From NCBI GenBank assembly GCA_005773145.1, contig SXHS01000125.1, positions 1 to 33,285 of the forward strand: DNA of 33,285 nt, given 5' to 3'. The notes beneath the pieces are model-generated. The model was given only the letters and a program-made list of their open reading frames with translations. It ran no database searches and was not told the DNA's origin. Made by a program: the position numbers and the translations under genes. Shown in pieces: positions 23,292-30,066 of the stretch (its first letter is position 1; each line of letters opens with the position of its first letter). Source of the DNA: Planctomycetaceae bacterium (GTDB taxonomy: Bacteria; Planctomycetota; Planctomycetia; Pirellulales; Pirellulaceae).

Positions 23292-24677
23292 ATGCATCAG
23301 GAAACGTCGAACCATCATTGGTGGAGCGGTCCGTCCGGAGTCCGCGAGGTTCTGGTCGTCGCGTTGCCTTTGGTGATCTCAAGTCTATCGTGGACGGTCA
23401 TGACGTTTATCGACCGTATCTTTCTTCGTTGGGTATCCGGCGAGGCGATGTCGGCCGCCTTCTCAGCCTCGATGGTTTGGTTCTTGATTCTCTGCTTGCC
23501 GCTAGGCATTTGCGCGTACGCCAATACATTCGTTGCACAATACTTTGGCGATCATCAGTGGCGACGGATTGGGTCCGCGGTCTGGCAAGCCATCTGGCTC
23601 GCCGTGCTGTGCATACCGATGACTTGGCTAATGATCGAATGGGCTCCGGCCATTTTTCGCTTGGCGGATCATGCCCCCACGGTGCAACAGCACGAGGTCA
23701 CCTATTTTCGCAGCATCATGTGGGGGGGCGGCGGGATGCTCGTGGCCCAGGCTGCGGCGGCGTTCTACAGCGGTCGCGGCAAGACACTCGTCGTGATGTG
23801 GGTTGATACGGCAGTCGCGATTGTCAACATCGGGCTGGATTACCTCTGGATCTTCGGGCATGCAGGGTTTCCTGCCATGGGTGTGGCGGGAGCCGGCTAC
23901 GCAACTTCGGTCGCCCTTTGGCTCAAGGCCGCGATCTACGTTGGGTTGCTTTTGCAATCTCGACACCGTCGTGAATTCGGCACGATGCAGGGCATGCGCT
24001 GGGATGGCACGTTGTTTTGGCGACTGTTGTACTTCGGCGGCCCTAGCGGGCTACAGATGTTGCTCGATCTGGTGGGCTTCACCGCCTTTGTGATTCTGGT
24101 CAATCGGCTAGGCATGGTCGAAGCCGAAGCCACCTCGATGGCATTCAGTGTCAGCACGCTGGCGTTTATGCCCATTTGGGGATTTGGCATGGCCGCGGGA
24201 GTTTTGGTCGGGCAACGCCTGGGGGACGATCAACCAATGCTGGCAGCCCGCGCAACGTGGACCACACTCGGCGTTGCCTTAACCTATATGGCCGTGATTT
24301 CTACCTGTTATGTATGCGTGCCGCAGTTGTTCTTGTTCGGATTTGATGCGGGGAATCAGGCCGCGCCGAACCAAGCCCAAGTCGCTGCCTTGGCCACGTC
24401 CCTACTGCGCTACGTGGCAGCCTACAATCTGCTGGATGCCGTGCTGACTATTTTCGTCAACGCGATCAAAGGGGCGGGAGACACCCGATTCGTGTTTTTC
24501 GTCAGCCTAGTGATGGGGACACTCTTGGCAGCGGGCAGCTGGTTGGCCGTCGAGATTTTGGCCGCTGAGATCCATACCTGTTGGCTACTGATCACGGGCT
24601 GGATCTGGATCATGGCGGCGATTTTTACCGCGCGCTTTGTGCAGGGAAAATGGCGCAACATGCGGGTCATCGAGTGA
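23292..24677 (+). CDS. MATE-family multidrug/toxin efflux transporter
   Basis: ATG 23292 gives 461 residues, normal for MATE proteins; the frame extends upstream to 23244 inside the previous gene, which is less likely. About twelve TM helices fall in two similar halves, with typical pieces ALPLVISSLSWTVMTFIDRIFL, AMSAAFSASMVWF, VNIGLDYLWIFG, PAMGVAGAGYATSVA and the second-half GMAAGVLVGQRLGDDQ. MATE proteins export cationic drugs or metabolites by Na+ or H+ antiport. Placement after PSD1 and DUF1501 suggests co-transcription, but a functional link is not evident. Confidence 0.92.
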   Translation: MHQETSNHHWWSGPSGVREVLVVALPLVISSLSWTVMTFIDRIFLRWVSGEAMSAAFSASMVWFLILCLPLGICAYANTFVAQYFGDHQWRRIGSAVWQAIWLAVLCIPMTWLMIEWAPAIFRLADHAPTVQQHEVTYFRSIMWGGGGMLVAQAAAAFYSGRGKTLVVMWVDTAVAIVNIGLDYLWIFGHAGFPAMGVAGAGYATSVALWLKAAIYVGLLLQSRHRREFGTMQGMRWDGTLFWRLLYFGGPSGLQMLLDLVGFTAFVILVNRLGMVEAEATSMAFSVSTLAFMPIWGFGMAAGVLVGQRLGDDQPMLAARATWTTLGVALTYMAVISTCYVCVPQLFLFGFDAGNQAAPNQAQVAALATSLLRYVAAYNLLDAVLTIFVNAIKGAGDTRFVFFVSLVMGTLLAAGSWLAVEILAAEIHTCWLLITGWIWIMAAIFTARFVQGKWRNMRVIE

Positions 24678-24737
24678 TTCGGCTCGTCAACCCAGTGTCT
24701 CTCTTCCACCACCACTTTGCGGATTCTGCCTGGAACT

Positions 24738-24771
24738 GGGGACTCACGGGAAACAGGGGACTCACGTCCCC
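24738..24771. repeat. Direct repeat GGGGACTCACG with hairpin
   Basis: GGGGACTCACG occurs at 24738-24748 and 24756-24766, 18 bp apart. The second copy runs into GTCCCC, forming a GGGGAC/GTCCCC 6-bp stem around TCAC (24756-24771). It may be part of a dispersed intergenic repeat or act as a terminator after the MATE gene. Confidence 0.6.
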
Positions 24772-24844
24772 CGCTCGCCCATTCGCCACGGTCACCGCCT
24801 GGCGCCATGGGGACCGCCTGTTGGTTGCTGTTATTGAGCGTACG

Positions 24845-24867
24845 CACGGGCGGACAAGCCGCCCGTG
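24845..24867. repeat. Perfect 9-bp hairpin CACGGGCGG / CCGCCCGTG
   Basis: CACGGGCGG (24845-24853), loop ACAAG, CCGCCCGTG (24859-24867). It has no T-tract, so it looks more like a palindromic intergenic repeat than an intrinsic terminator. The sequence encodes no plausible protein. Confidence 0.65.
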
Positions 24868-24959
24868 GCACCCAACACCCAACACTCAGCGCATGAAGCA
24901 CTAGCCCATGCAGCGAAAATCCATTCTACTGGATGGCGGTCCGTGCCACACCATTGCGT

Positions 24960-25004
24960 CCGCCTGCGGCCATTTTGCAACGCATTCCGGTAGGCGGTTT
25001 TTTT
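24960..25004 (+). terminator. Terminator-like stem with T7 tract before the glycoside hydrolase gene
   Basis: CCGCCT (24960-24965) pairs with AGGCGG (24992-24997), followed directly by seven T (24998-25004). An inner TGCG/CGCA pairing (24965-24968 with 24980-24983) could tighten the 26-base loop. It could end readthrough from the MATE unit or attenuate the next gene, whose ATG is 22 bp downstream. Confidence 0.4.
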
Positions 25005-25026
25005 CATGCCCCCCAGGGTAATCACC

Positions 25027-26649
25027 ATGACCACAACACGTCGTTCGTTTCTACAAGCCATGGCAGCGGGGAGCAGCGCCCTGGGGGCCGGTTGGCTACA
25101 AGGGGGCCCTCTTCGCGCGGACGAAAAATCGGCCCTACATGCCGCGCGCCGACAAGCCGCACACCGACAACGTCGCATGATTTACAACAACGATGGCGAC
25201 GACATCTGGGCTGCCGGCGTGGACTCCAAGGAAAAATTCTGGGACATTCGGCATGTACCGTTGCTGGGTACTCAGATCGACAGCATTTACTACTGCACCA
25301 CGCAGAGTTTCAATCTATTTACGCACTCGACCCGTGTAGCCGAAATATTCGTAAATTCGAACGGCCAGTTCAAGCACAACAATCTTCCGCTATTTCTTGC
25401 GCAACAAACCGATGGATTGCGCATGTCGTGTGAGTTCGCACACGCCCATGGGCTGGAGTCCATCTGGACGCTGCGCATGAACGATATCCACGATTCGTTC
25501 GAGCCTTTGTTGACGTCGCAATGGAAGAAGGAAAAGCCGTCTCGCGTCATGGCCCAGTTGGCTGAGGTGGAGCAAATCAAGGACCGACGCCGACTTTGGA
25601 GCTTGGTCGACTTCGAAAATCCCGAGGTCCAACCTCGAATCTTGGCAATCATCGAGGAAGTCTTACAGAACTACCCCGTGGACGGTGTGGAATTGGACTT
25701 CATGCGCGCCCCATTTTATTTTCGTTCCACCTACGAGGGACGTGCGGCCGAAGACCACCAGGTTCAATTGCTCTCGCAGCTCGTTGAAAAAATCCGCCAG
25801 CTGGTATTGACCGAGAGCGAGCGACAGGGCAAGCCTTTTCTATTGGCGGCGCGGGTGCCAAGCACCATCCAACATTGCAACTACATAGGCATCGACATCG
25901 GCCACTGGCTAAAAGCAGGATGGTTGGATGTTTTGGCCATCAGCGGCGGCTACGTGCCGTTTGATCAGCAGATCGCCGATCTGATAGCATTGGGACATCA
26001 ACATGACGTGCCGGTTTATCCGGCCATCAGCCAATCCGGCTTGAATCGGCGACCGCCGCGCTCGGAAAAGGAAGTACCACATCCCATCGCGCATTGGAGA
26101 GGAGCAGCGGCCCAGGCATGGGGAGCGGGGGCGGATGGCATCTACGCTTTCAACGTGTTTATCGGCCCCGGACCAAACCACGCCCGAGAGTTCACCACCA
26201 CCTTGGGGAAAAGCATTGGTTCCATCGAGACTCTGGAGAAATTTGACCGCTGCTTTGCCTGTAGCGATGCCAATCTATGGATGGGCACCGCGTTTTGGGC
26301 CAAGGACGTAGAGTCCTATTCGACGACATTGCCTTTGAAACTCCAACCATCCGTGCCAGGGACCATCCCCATCCAAGTCGCCGGACCGGTCACCGGTCCC
26401 GGCGAGACCCCCACCACCGAGTTGCGATTGGAGATGGAGCGCCTTCCGGAAAGCGACACACCGTCCGCCACGCTCAATGGCCAACCCTTGGGTGCGCCCG
26501 TTAGGCGAGAGCCGGAAGCGGACATACACCGTCTTGTCTGGACCATTCCCACCAGTTCACGCCAGTCCGGCTCGAATACCGTTCAGCTGACCGTGGCCTC
26601 CGACCAGGTTCGCGTGGTCGCGGCTGAGATTTGGTTCACCGCGAAGTGA
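25027..26649 (+). CDS. Tat-exported GHL10-like glycoside hydrolase
   Basis: ATG 25027, after AGGG (25015-25018), gives 540 residues starting with a clear twin-arginine signal (TTTRRSFLQAMAAGSSALG) and a likely cleavage near LRADE. The central domain looks like the GHL10/DUF4015 TIM-barrel family: AEIFVNSNGQ, FAHAHGLESIWTLRMNDIHD, the acidic core YPVDGVELDFMRAPF, LAARVPST, HWLKAGWLDVLAISGGYVP and AQAWGAGADGIYAFN. Asp/Glu in DGVELDF are candidate catalytic residues. The last ~120 residues form a beta-rich domain. It probably acts on an extracellular or periplasmic polysaccharide; the substrate is unknown. It overlaps the convergent uxaC gene by 14 bp. Confidence 0.82.
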   Translation: MTTTRRSFLQAMAAGSSALGAGWLQGGPLRADEKSALHAARRQAAHRQRRMIYNNDGDDIWAAGVDSKEKFWDIRHVPLLGTQIDSIYYCTTQSFNLFTHSTRVAEIFVNSNGQFKHNNLPLFLAQQTDGLRMSCEFAHAHGLESIWTLRMNDIHDSFEPLLTSQWKKEKPSRVMAQLAEVEQIKDRRRLWSLVDFENPEVQPRILAIIEEVLQNYPVDGVELDFMRAPFYFRSTYEGRAAEDHQVQLLSQLVEKIRQLVLTESERQGKPFLLAARVPSTIQHCNYIGIDIGHWLKAGWLDVLAISGGYVPFDQQIADLIALGHQHDVPVYPAISQSGLNRRPPRSEKEVPHPIAHWRGAAAQAWGAGADGIYAFNVFIGPGPNHAREFTTTLGKSIGSIETLEKFDRCFACSDANLWMGTAFWAKDVESYSTTLPLKLQPSVPGTIPIQVAGPVTGPGETPTTELRLEMERLPESDTPSATLNGQPLGAPVRREPEADIHRLVWTIPTSSRQSGSNTVQLTVASDQVRVVAAEIWFTAK

Positions 26650-28084
26650 CGTGTGCCGCATTCCGATCGGGCTCGACCGCCAAACGCAGGTGGTCGCGCG
26701 CATTGGCGTAGCAGATGTTGCGAATCATTCCCCCCACCAACGCCCGATCGTTCGGCAACTCGCCCCGCTCCACCTCGCTCCCCACCAGATTGCACAACAC
26801 GCGGCGAAAATATTCATGCCTCGGGAACGATAGGAACGAGCGGGAGTCGGTCAACATGCCCACGGATCGCGACAGCAGGCCCACATTGGAGAGGGCGTTG
26901 ATCTGCCACTCCATCCCCTCCTTCTGATCGAGATGCCACCAACCCGAGCCAAACTGAATCTTGCCTGGCACGCTCCCGTCCTGAAAGCATCCGATAGCGG
27001 TGGCAAACAGGTAGTTATCACGCGGATTGTTGTTGTACAGAATCATCCGCGGCAAGACGTTCTCCCGATCCAATTGGTCCAGATAAGACACCAACGCGTT
27101 GACCTGGGGCCAATCTCCGATGGTATCAAACCCGCTGTCCGGTCCTAGCTGCTGAAAGTTCCGTGTATTGGTATTACGCAGCGCGCCCAGATGCAACTGC
27201 TTGGTCCAGCCGGCTGCCGCATCCCACCGGCCGAATTCCAGCATGAGAAAGCTGGCGAACTGGCTGTGCTCCGTCGGTGATGCGGCCTGCCCCCTGCGAC
27301 AACGATCGAAGACCGCAGCCGCCGCCATCTCACCGCCAGGCACCGCATAGCAATAAGGCAACCCGTGATCCGACAACCGACAACCCAGGGCATGAAAGGC
27401 CTGATGGCGCTGCCGCAGCGCGGCGAGAAGGTCGTCCAGCCGACGAATCGAAACATTTGCGACCTGCTCCAGACGAGTCACCCAGTGATTCCAGCGAGGC
27501 GGATCGTCGACCTGAAGCGCACGATCGGGCCGAAAGGTCGGATACACCCTAGTGGACAATTTGGAATCGCGGATCGACTGGTGATGTGCCAGATCGTCCG
27601 TGGGATCATCCGTCGTGCAGACGGCCTTAACCTTAAACCTGTCCAGAATGCCATGCGTGGCAAGTGCCGGAGTGGCCAACTGTTCCGCCGTATGCCTCCA
27701 AATCTCGGTCGCTGTGTCTTCGCTCAACAGCAAGTCGATGTCGAAGTGTCGCTTTAGTTCCAGATGTGTCCATTGGTAGAGCGGATTACGCAAGGTCTGA
27801 GGGACCGTCCGGGCCCAGGCCAAGAACTTCTCGTAGGCAGCTCCCTCCCCCGTGCAATACCGTTCCTCGATGCCATTGGCACGCATCGCGCGCCATTTGT
27901 AGTGATCTCCGGCTAGCCAAATCTCCGCCAGGTCACGAAACTGGCGATTCTTGGCGATATCTTCCGCAGGCAGATGAGAATGATAGTCCAAGATCGGTTC
28001 CGCAGCTGCGTACTCATGGTACAGCGATTGCGCCGTCTTGGATTGCAACAGAAAATCGGCGTGGATATAGCTCACGATTGCCAC
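26636..28084 (-). CDS. uxaC: Uronate (glucuronate) isomerase
   Basis: The 482-residue protein matches UxaC along its length: DYHSHLPAEDIAKNRQF, WLAGDHYKWRAMRANGIEERYCTG, NPLYQWTHLELKRHF, CTTDDPTDDLAHH, LHLGALRNTNTRNFQQLGPD, ILYNNNPRDNYL, IQFGSGWWHLDQKEGMEWQ, GMLTDSRSFLSFPRHEYFRR. It converts D-glucuronate to fructuronate and galacturonate to tagaturonate, the first step of uronic acid catabolism, in the cytoplasm; it belongs to the amidohydrolase superfamily. The start is GTG 28084, or GTG 28075, which has GAAGG at a better distance. It stands alone, without uxaB, uxuA or kdg genes in view. Assignment is very secure. Confidence 0.96.
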   Translation of the reverse strand: MAIVSYIHADFLLQSKTAQSLYHEYAAAEPILDYHSHLPAEDIAKNRQFRDLAEIWLAGDHYKWRAMRANGIEERYCTGEGAAYEKFLAWARTVPQTLRNPLYQWTHLELKRHFDIDLLLSEDTATEIWRHTAEQLATPALATHGILDRFKVKAVCTTDDPTDDLAHHQSIRDSKLSTRVYPTFRPDRALQVDDPPRWNHWVTRLEQVANVSIRRLDDLLAALRQRHQAFHALGCRLSDHGLPYCYAVPGGEMAAAAVFDRCRRGQAASPTEHSQFASFLMLEFGRWDAAAGWTKQLHLGALRNTNTRNFQQLGPDSGFDTIGDWPQVNALVSYLDQLDRENVLPRMILYNNNPRDNYLFATAIGCFQDGSVPGKIQFGSGWWHLDQKEGMEWQINALSNVGLLSRSVGMLTDSRSFLSFPRHEYFRRVLCNLVGSEVERGELPNDRALVGGMIRNICYANARDHLRLAVEPDRNAAHVTSR

Positions 28085-28180
28085 CCTTCACCAGCGCGCA
28101 ACCCGGCGGACCGTTGGCGTTTCATCCTAATGGGCCCTGTAACCCGTCGCAACCTGGCCCGCGGCACAGGCATCGTGCTC

Positions 28181-28268
28181 AGTGGCCTAGGTATCCTGCC
28201 TGTGTCCTCAGTGGCATAGGCATCCTGCCAGTGTCCGTCTCCCAGTGGCATAGGCATCTTGCCTGTGT
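28181..28268. repeat. Three copies of a 25-bp degenerate repeat AGTGGCATAGGCATCCTGCC...
   Basis: Copies are at 28181-28205, 28210-28234 and 28244-28268, with 29- and 34-bp periods, and a partial fourth copy just upstream (CACAGGCATCGTGCTC, 28165-28180). They differ at two to four positions. Translated they give GRQDAYAT/KMPMPL-like strings, which I recall as a common spurious peptide in planctomycete genomes, suggesting a dispersed intergenic repeat. Confidence 0.8.
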
Positions 28269-28273
28269 ACAAT
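28245..28273 (+). promoter_or_regulatory. Possible promoter formed by the last repeat copy
   Basis: GTGGCA (28245-28250) and TACAAT (28268-28273) are 17 bases apart, a 4/6 and a 5/6 match to the sigma-70 boxes. It would start transcripts near 28280 for the SDR gene at 28361. The -35 lies inside the repeat unit. Confidence 0.35.
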
Positions 28274-28360
28274 GGCGTCGCCGCCGATCCGATCTCGCGT
28301 CGGCCGCTGTACGATCCTCCCCACGATTACTGAATCCCGATGGTTAAGGAACTTATCGAC

Positions 28361-29161
28361 ATGTCTCAACAACCGGAACCAACCGTCCAACAGTTGTTCG
28401 ATTTGACCGGACGAGTCGCTCTGCTTACGGGCGCCTCGGGGTACCTGGGTAGCTCATTCGCGCAGGCGTTGGCGGAGGCGGGAGCCACGGTTGTGGTGGG
28501 AAGCCGCGACGTGGCGCGGGCGAAGGAAGCCTTGCAAGCGCTTCCAGGCCCTGCCCAACACCATGCGGTCGTCTTGGATCAAATGGACCATGCATCGCTG
28601 GAGTCTGGATTTCGCGCAGCCGTCAAGGCGGCGGGAAAGATCGACATCTTAGTGAACAACGGACATGAGGCCTTGGGAAAGGACCTCACCAACGTAACCG
28701 GGGAGGAATTCACACGGCATCTGGGAAATGCGACCAGTTATTTTCTGCTGGCCCGTTTACTACACGATCACGCCGTGGAACGGAAGGCACCGGCCAGCGT
28801 GATCATGATCGGTTCGATGTATGGAGTCGTCGGCTCGTACCCGGATGCCTATGCGGGTCTCTGCAATGCCAGCCCCGTCGCCTACCACACACTCAAGGGG
28901 GGCATTGTGCACATGACACGCCATTTGGCCGTCTACTGGGCCACCGATGGGGTCCGCGTCAACTGCCTCAGTCCCGGTCCGTTTCCGAATGAACCGCGGG
29001 TGCCGCACGAGATGGTGGAGCGACTCTGTTCCAAGAGTCCCATGAAGCGAATGGGCAAACCCCACGAGTTGAAGGGAACACTGATTCTTTTGGCTAGTGA
29101 TGCGGGCAGCTACATTACGGGCCAAAACATCTTGATCGACGGCGGCTGGACGGCCTGGTAG
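28361..29161 (+). CDS. SDR-family oxidoreductase (gluconate 5-dehydrogenase-like)
   Basis: ATG 28361 is chosen because AAGGA (28345-28349) lies 11 bases upstream; ATG 28340 is the alternative. The 266-residue enzyme has TGASGYLG for NAD(P) binding, NNGHEALGKD in place of the usual NNAG, the Ser in IMIGSMYGVVG, catalytic Tyr-Lys in AYHTLKGG, and the C-terminal ITGQNILIDGGWTAW of classical SDRs. It likely oxidises or reduces a sugar acid or polyol, which fits the neighbouring uronate isomerase, but the substrate is not shown. Its last 52 bp overlap the antisense end of the BMC gene. Confidence 0.92.
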   Translation: MSQQPEPTVQQLFDLTGRVALLTGASGYLGSSFAQALAEAGATVVVGSRDVARAKEALQALPGPAQHHAVVLDQMDHASLESGFRAAVKAAGKIDILVNNGHEALGKDLTNVTGEEFTRHLGNATSYFLLARLLHDHAVERKAPASVIMIGSMYGVVGSYPDAYAGLCNASPVAYHTLKGGIVHMTRHLAVYWATDGVRVNCLSPGPFPNEPRVPHEMVERLCSKSPMKRMGKPHELKGTLILLASDAGSYITGQNILIDGGWTAW

Positions 29162-29925
29162 AGCGGATACCGCTGGAGAAGTTCGCGCAAGCGTGCGGCG
29201 GATAGGGCCCCAATGTCAACTTCGCGGCTGACACCACCAACCCCATATGCGAGCAGGCCGTGGCAAGCCCACTTGGGCAACAGGGCCAGGATGGCGGCGC
29301 TGGGACGGGCGATGACGTGGGCCGCGATGAGCTTGCCCAGTCCATCGACGCGTGATTTACCTGCCTCGATGGCGGCATTCACGGCGGCCACGTCCCCCTT
29401 GATGAGGATGGTGATGTAGCCTCCTCCCAGTTTCTCCTTGCCCAACACTTCAACGTTGGCCGCCTTGCATGCCGTGTCAATGGCCTCGATCACGGCGGTA
29501 AATCCTTGTGTTTCAATCAGGCCGATCGCAAAGCTGTTTTCGGTAGCCATAGGAGTTCTGTCTGCCTCGTGAGAATTCGATGGGTTATCCAAGTCAAAGA
29601 CAACGTTTTGTTCGATCAGCGGCGAGAATTCCCGCGCACTGTCAATGCCCTTCAATGCTCGCTCGTCTGGCGCATCCAAAATGGCTGTTACACAACGGGC
29701 CTGCATCTGGCCGGCCAGTTGTTCCGCCAATTCCACTGCGGCGCGTAACGCCGCAGGAGATCCGGCCATCTTCAGCAAGAATCCGCTGAAGTCATTGAGT
29801 TCCGCCTGCACCAAACGGACCGGCGCGGCTTTTTCAATGCGATCGAGAATCACCAGCGCGGCGCCCAACGCGGTGATTTCCAGAATCGCCAGACCGTGCG
29901 GTCGGATGGATTCAGGTCGGATCAT
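29110..29925 (-). CDS. Tandem-domain bacterial microcompartment (BMC) shell protein
   Basis: The 271-residue protein has two BMC folds. Domain 1 (about 1-92: HGLAILEITALGAALVILDRIEKAAPVRLV, then AGSPAALRAAVELAEQLAGQM and CVTAILDAP) is divergent. Domain 2 (about 126-212) is a nearly canonical BMC-H unit: SFAIGLIETQGFTAVIEAIDTACKAANVEVL, pore-loop region KLGGGYITILIKGD, then VAAVNAAIEAG and LIAAHVIARPS. A linker of ~33 residues and a C-terminal tail of ~58 residues (VDIGALSAARLRELLQRYPLYQ, amphipathic) complete it. Tandem-BMC proteins form pseudohexameric trimers in shells enclosing aldehyde-producing pathways. Neighbours are an SDR and an aldehyde dehydrogenase, but no other shell gene is present here. 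Domain assignment is secure for domain 2, good for domain 1. Confidence 0.88.
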   Translation of the reverse strand: MIRPESIRPHGLAILEITALGAALVILDRIEKAAPVRLVQAELNDFSGFLLKMAGSPAALRAAVELAEQLAGQMQARCVTAILDAPDERALKGIDSAREFSPLIEQNVVFDLDNPSNSHEADRTPMATENSFAIGLIETQGFTAVIEAIDTACKAANVEVLGKEKLGGGYITILIKGDVAAVNAAIEAGKSRVDGLGKLIAAHVIARPSAAILALLPKWACHGLLAYGVGGVSREVDIGALSAARLRELLQRYPLYQAVQPPSIKMFWPVM

Positions 29926-29948
29926 GAGGAAAGCTCAGTCGGCAATAC

Positions 29949-30059
29949 GGGGGGGTGGGGGGGACATTGCGGGAGACGCCGTTTCGCAAGCCTAGCACAC
30001 GAGTGGACGGTCGGCCAGCCAATTCGCGGGCCGACCGATTCCAGCACCCAAGGGGGGGG
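29949..30059. repeat. G-homopolymer tracts between BMC and aldehyde dehydrogenase genes
   Basis: Two runs of seven G separated by one T lie at 29949-29955 and 29957-29963; a run of eight G lies at 30052-30059, eight bases before the dehydrogenase stop. On the transcribed minus strand they are C-tracts. They may vary in length by slippage; no gene is present in the 141-bp gap. Confidence 0.6.
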
Positions 30060-30066
30060 CGGGTCG

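Larger units (their letters stand above)
24678..25026. other. 349-bp intergenic region with several hairpins, no gene
   Basis: No credible gene was found. The region holds a duplicated GGGGACTCACG motif, a perfect 9-bp hairpin and a T-tract terminator-like structure, each listed separately. The run CACCCAACACCCAACACTC (24868 onwards) is low-complexity. Confidence 0.6.
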
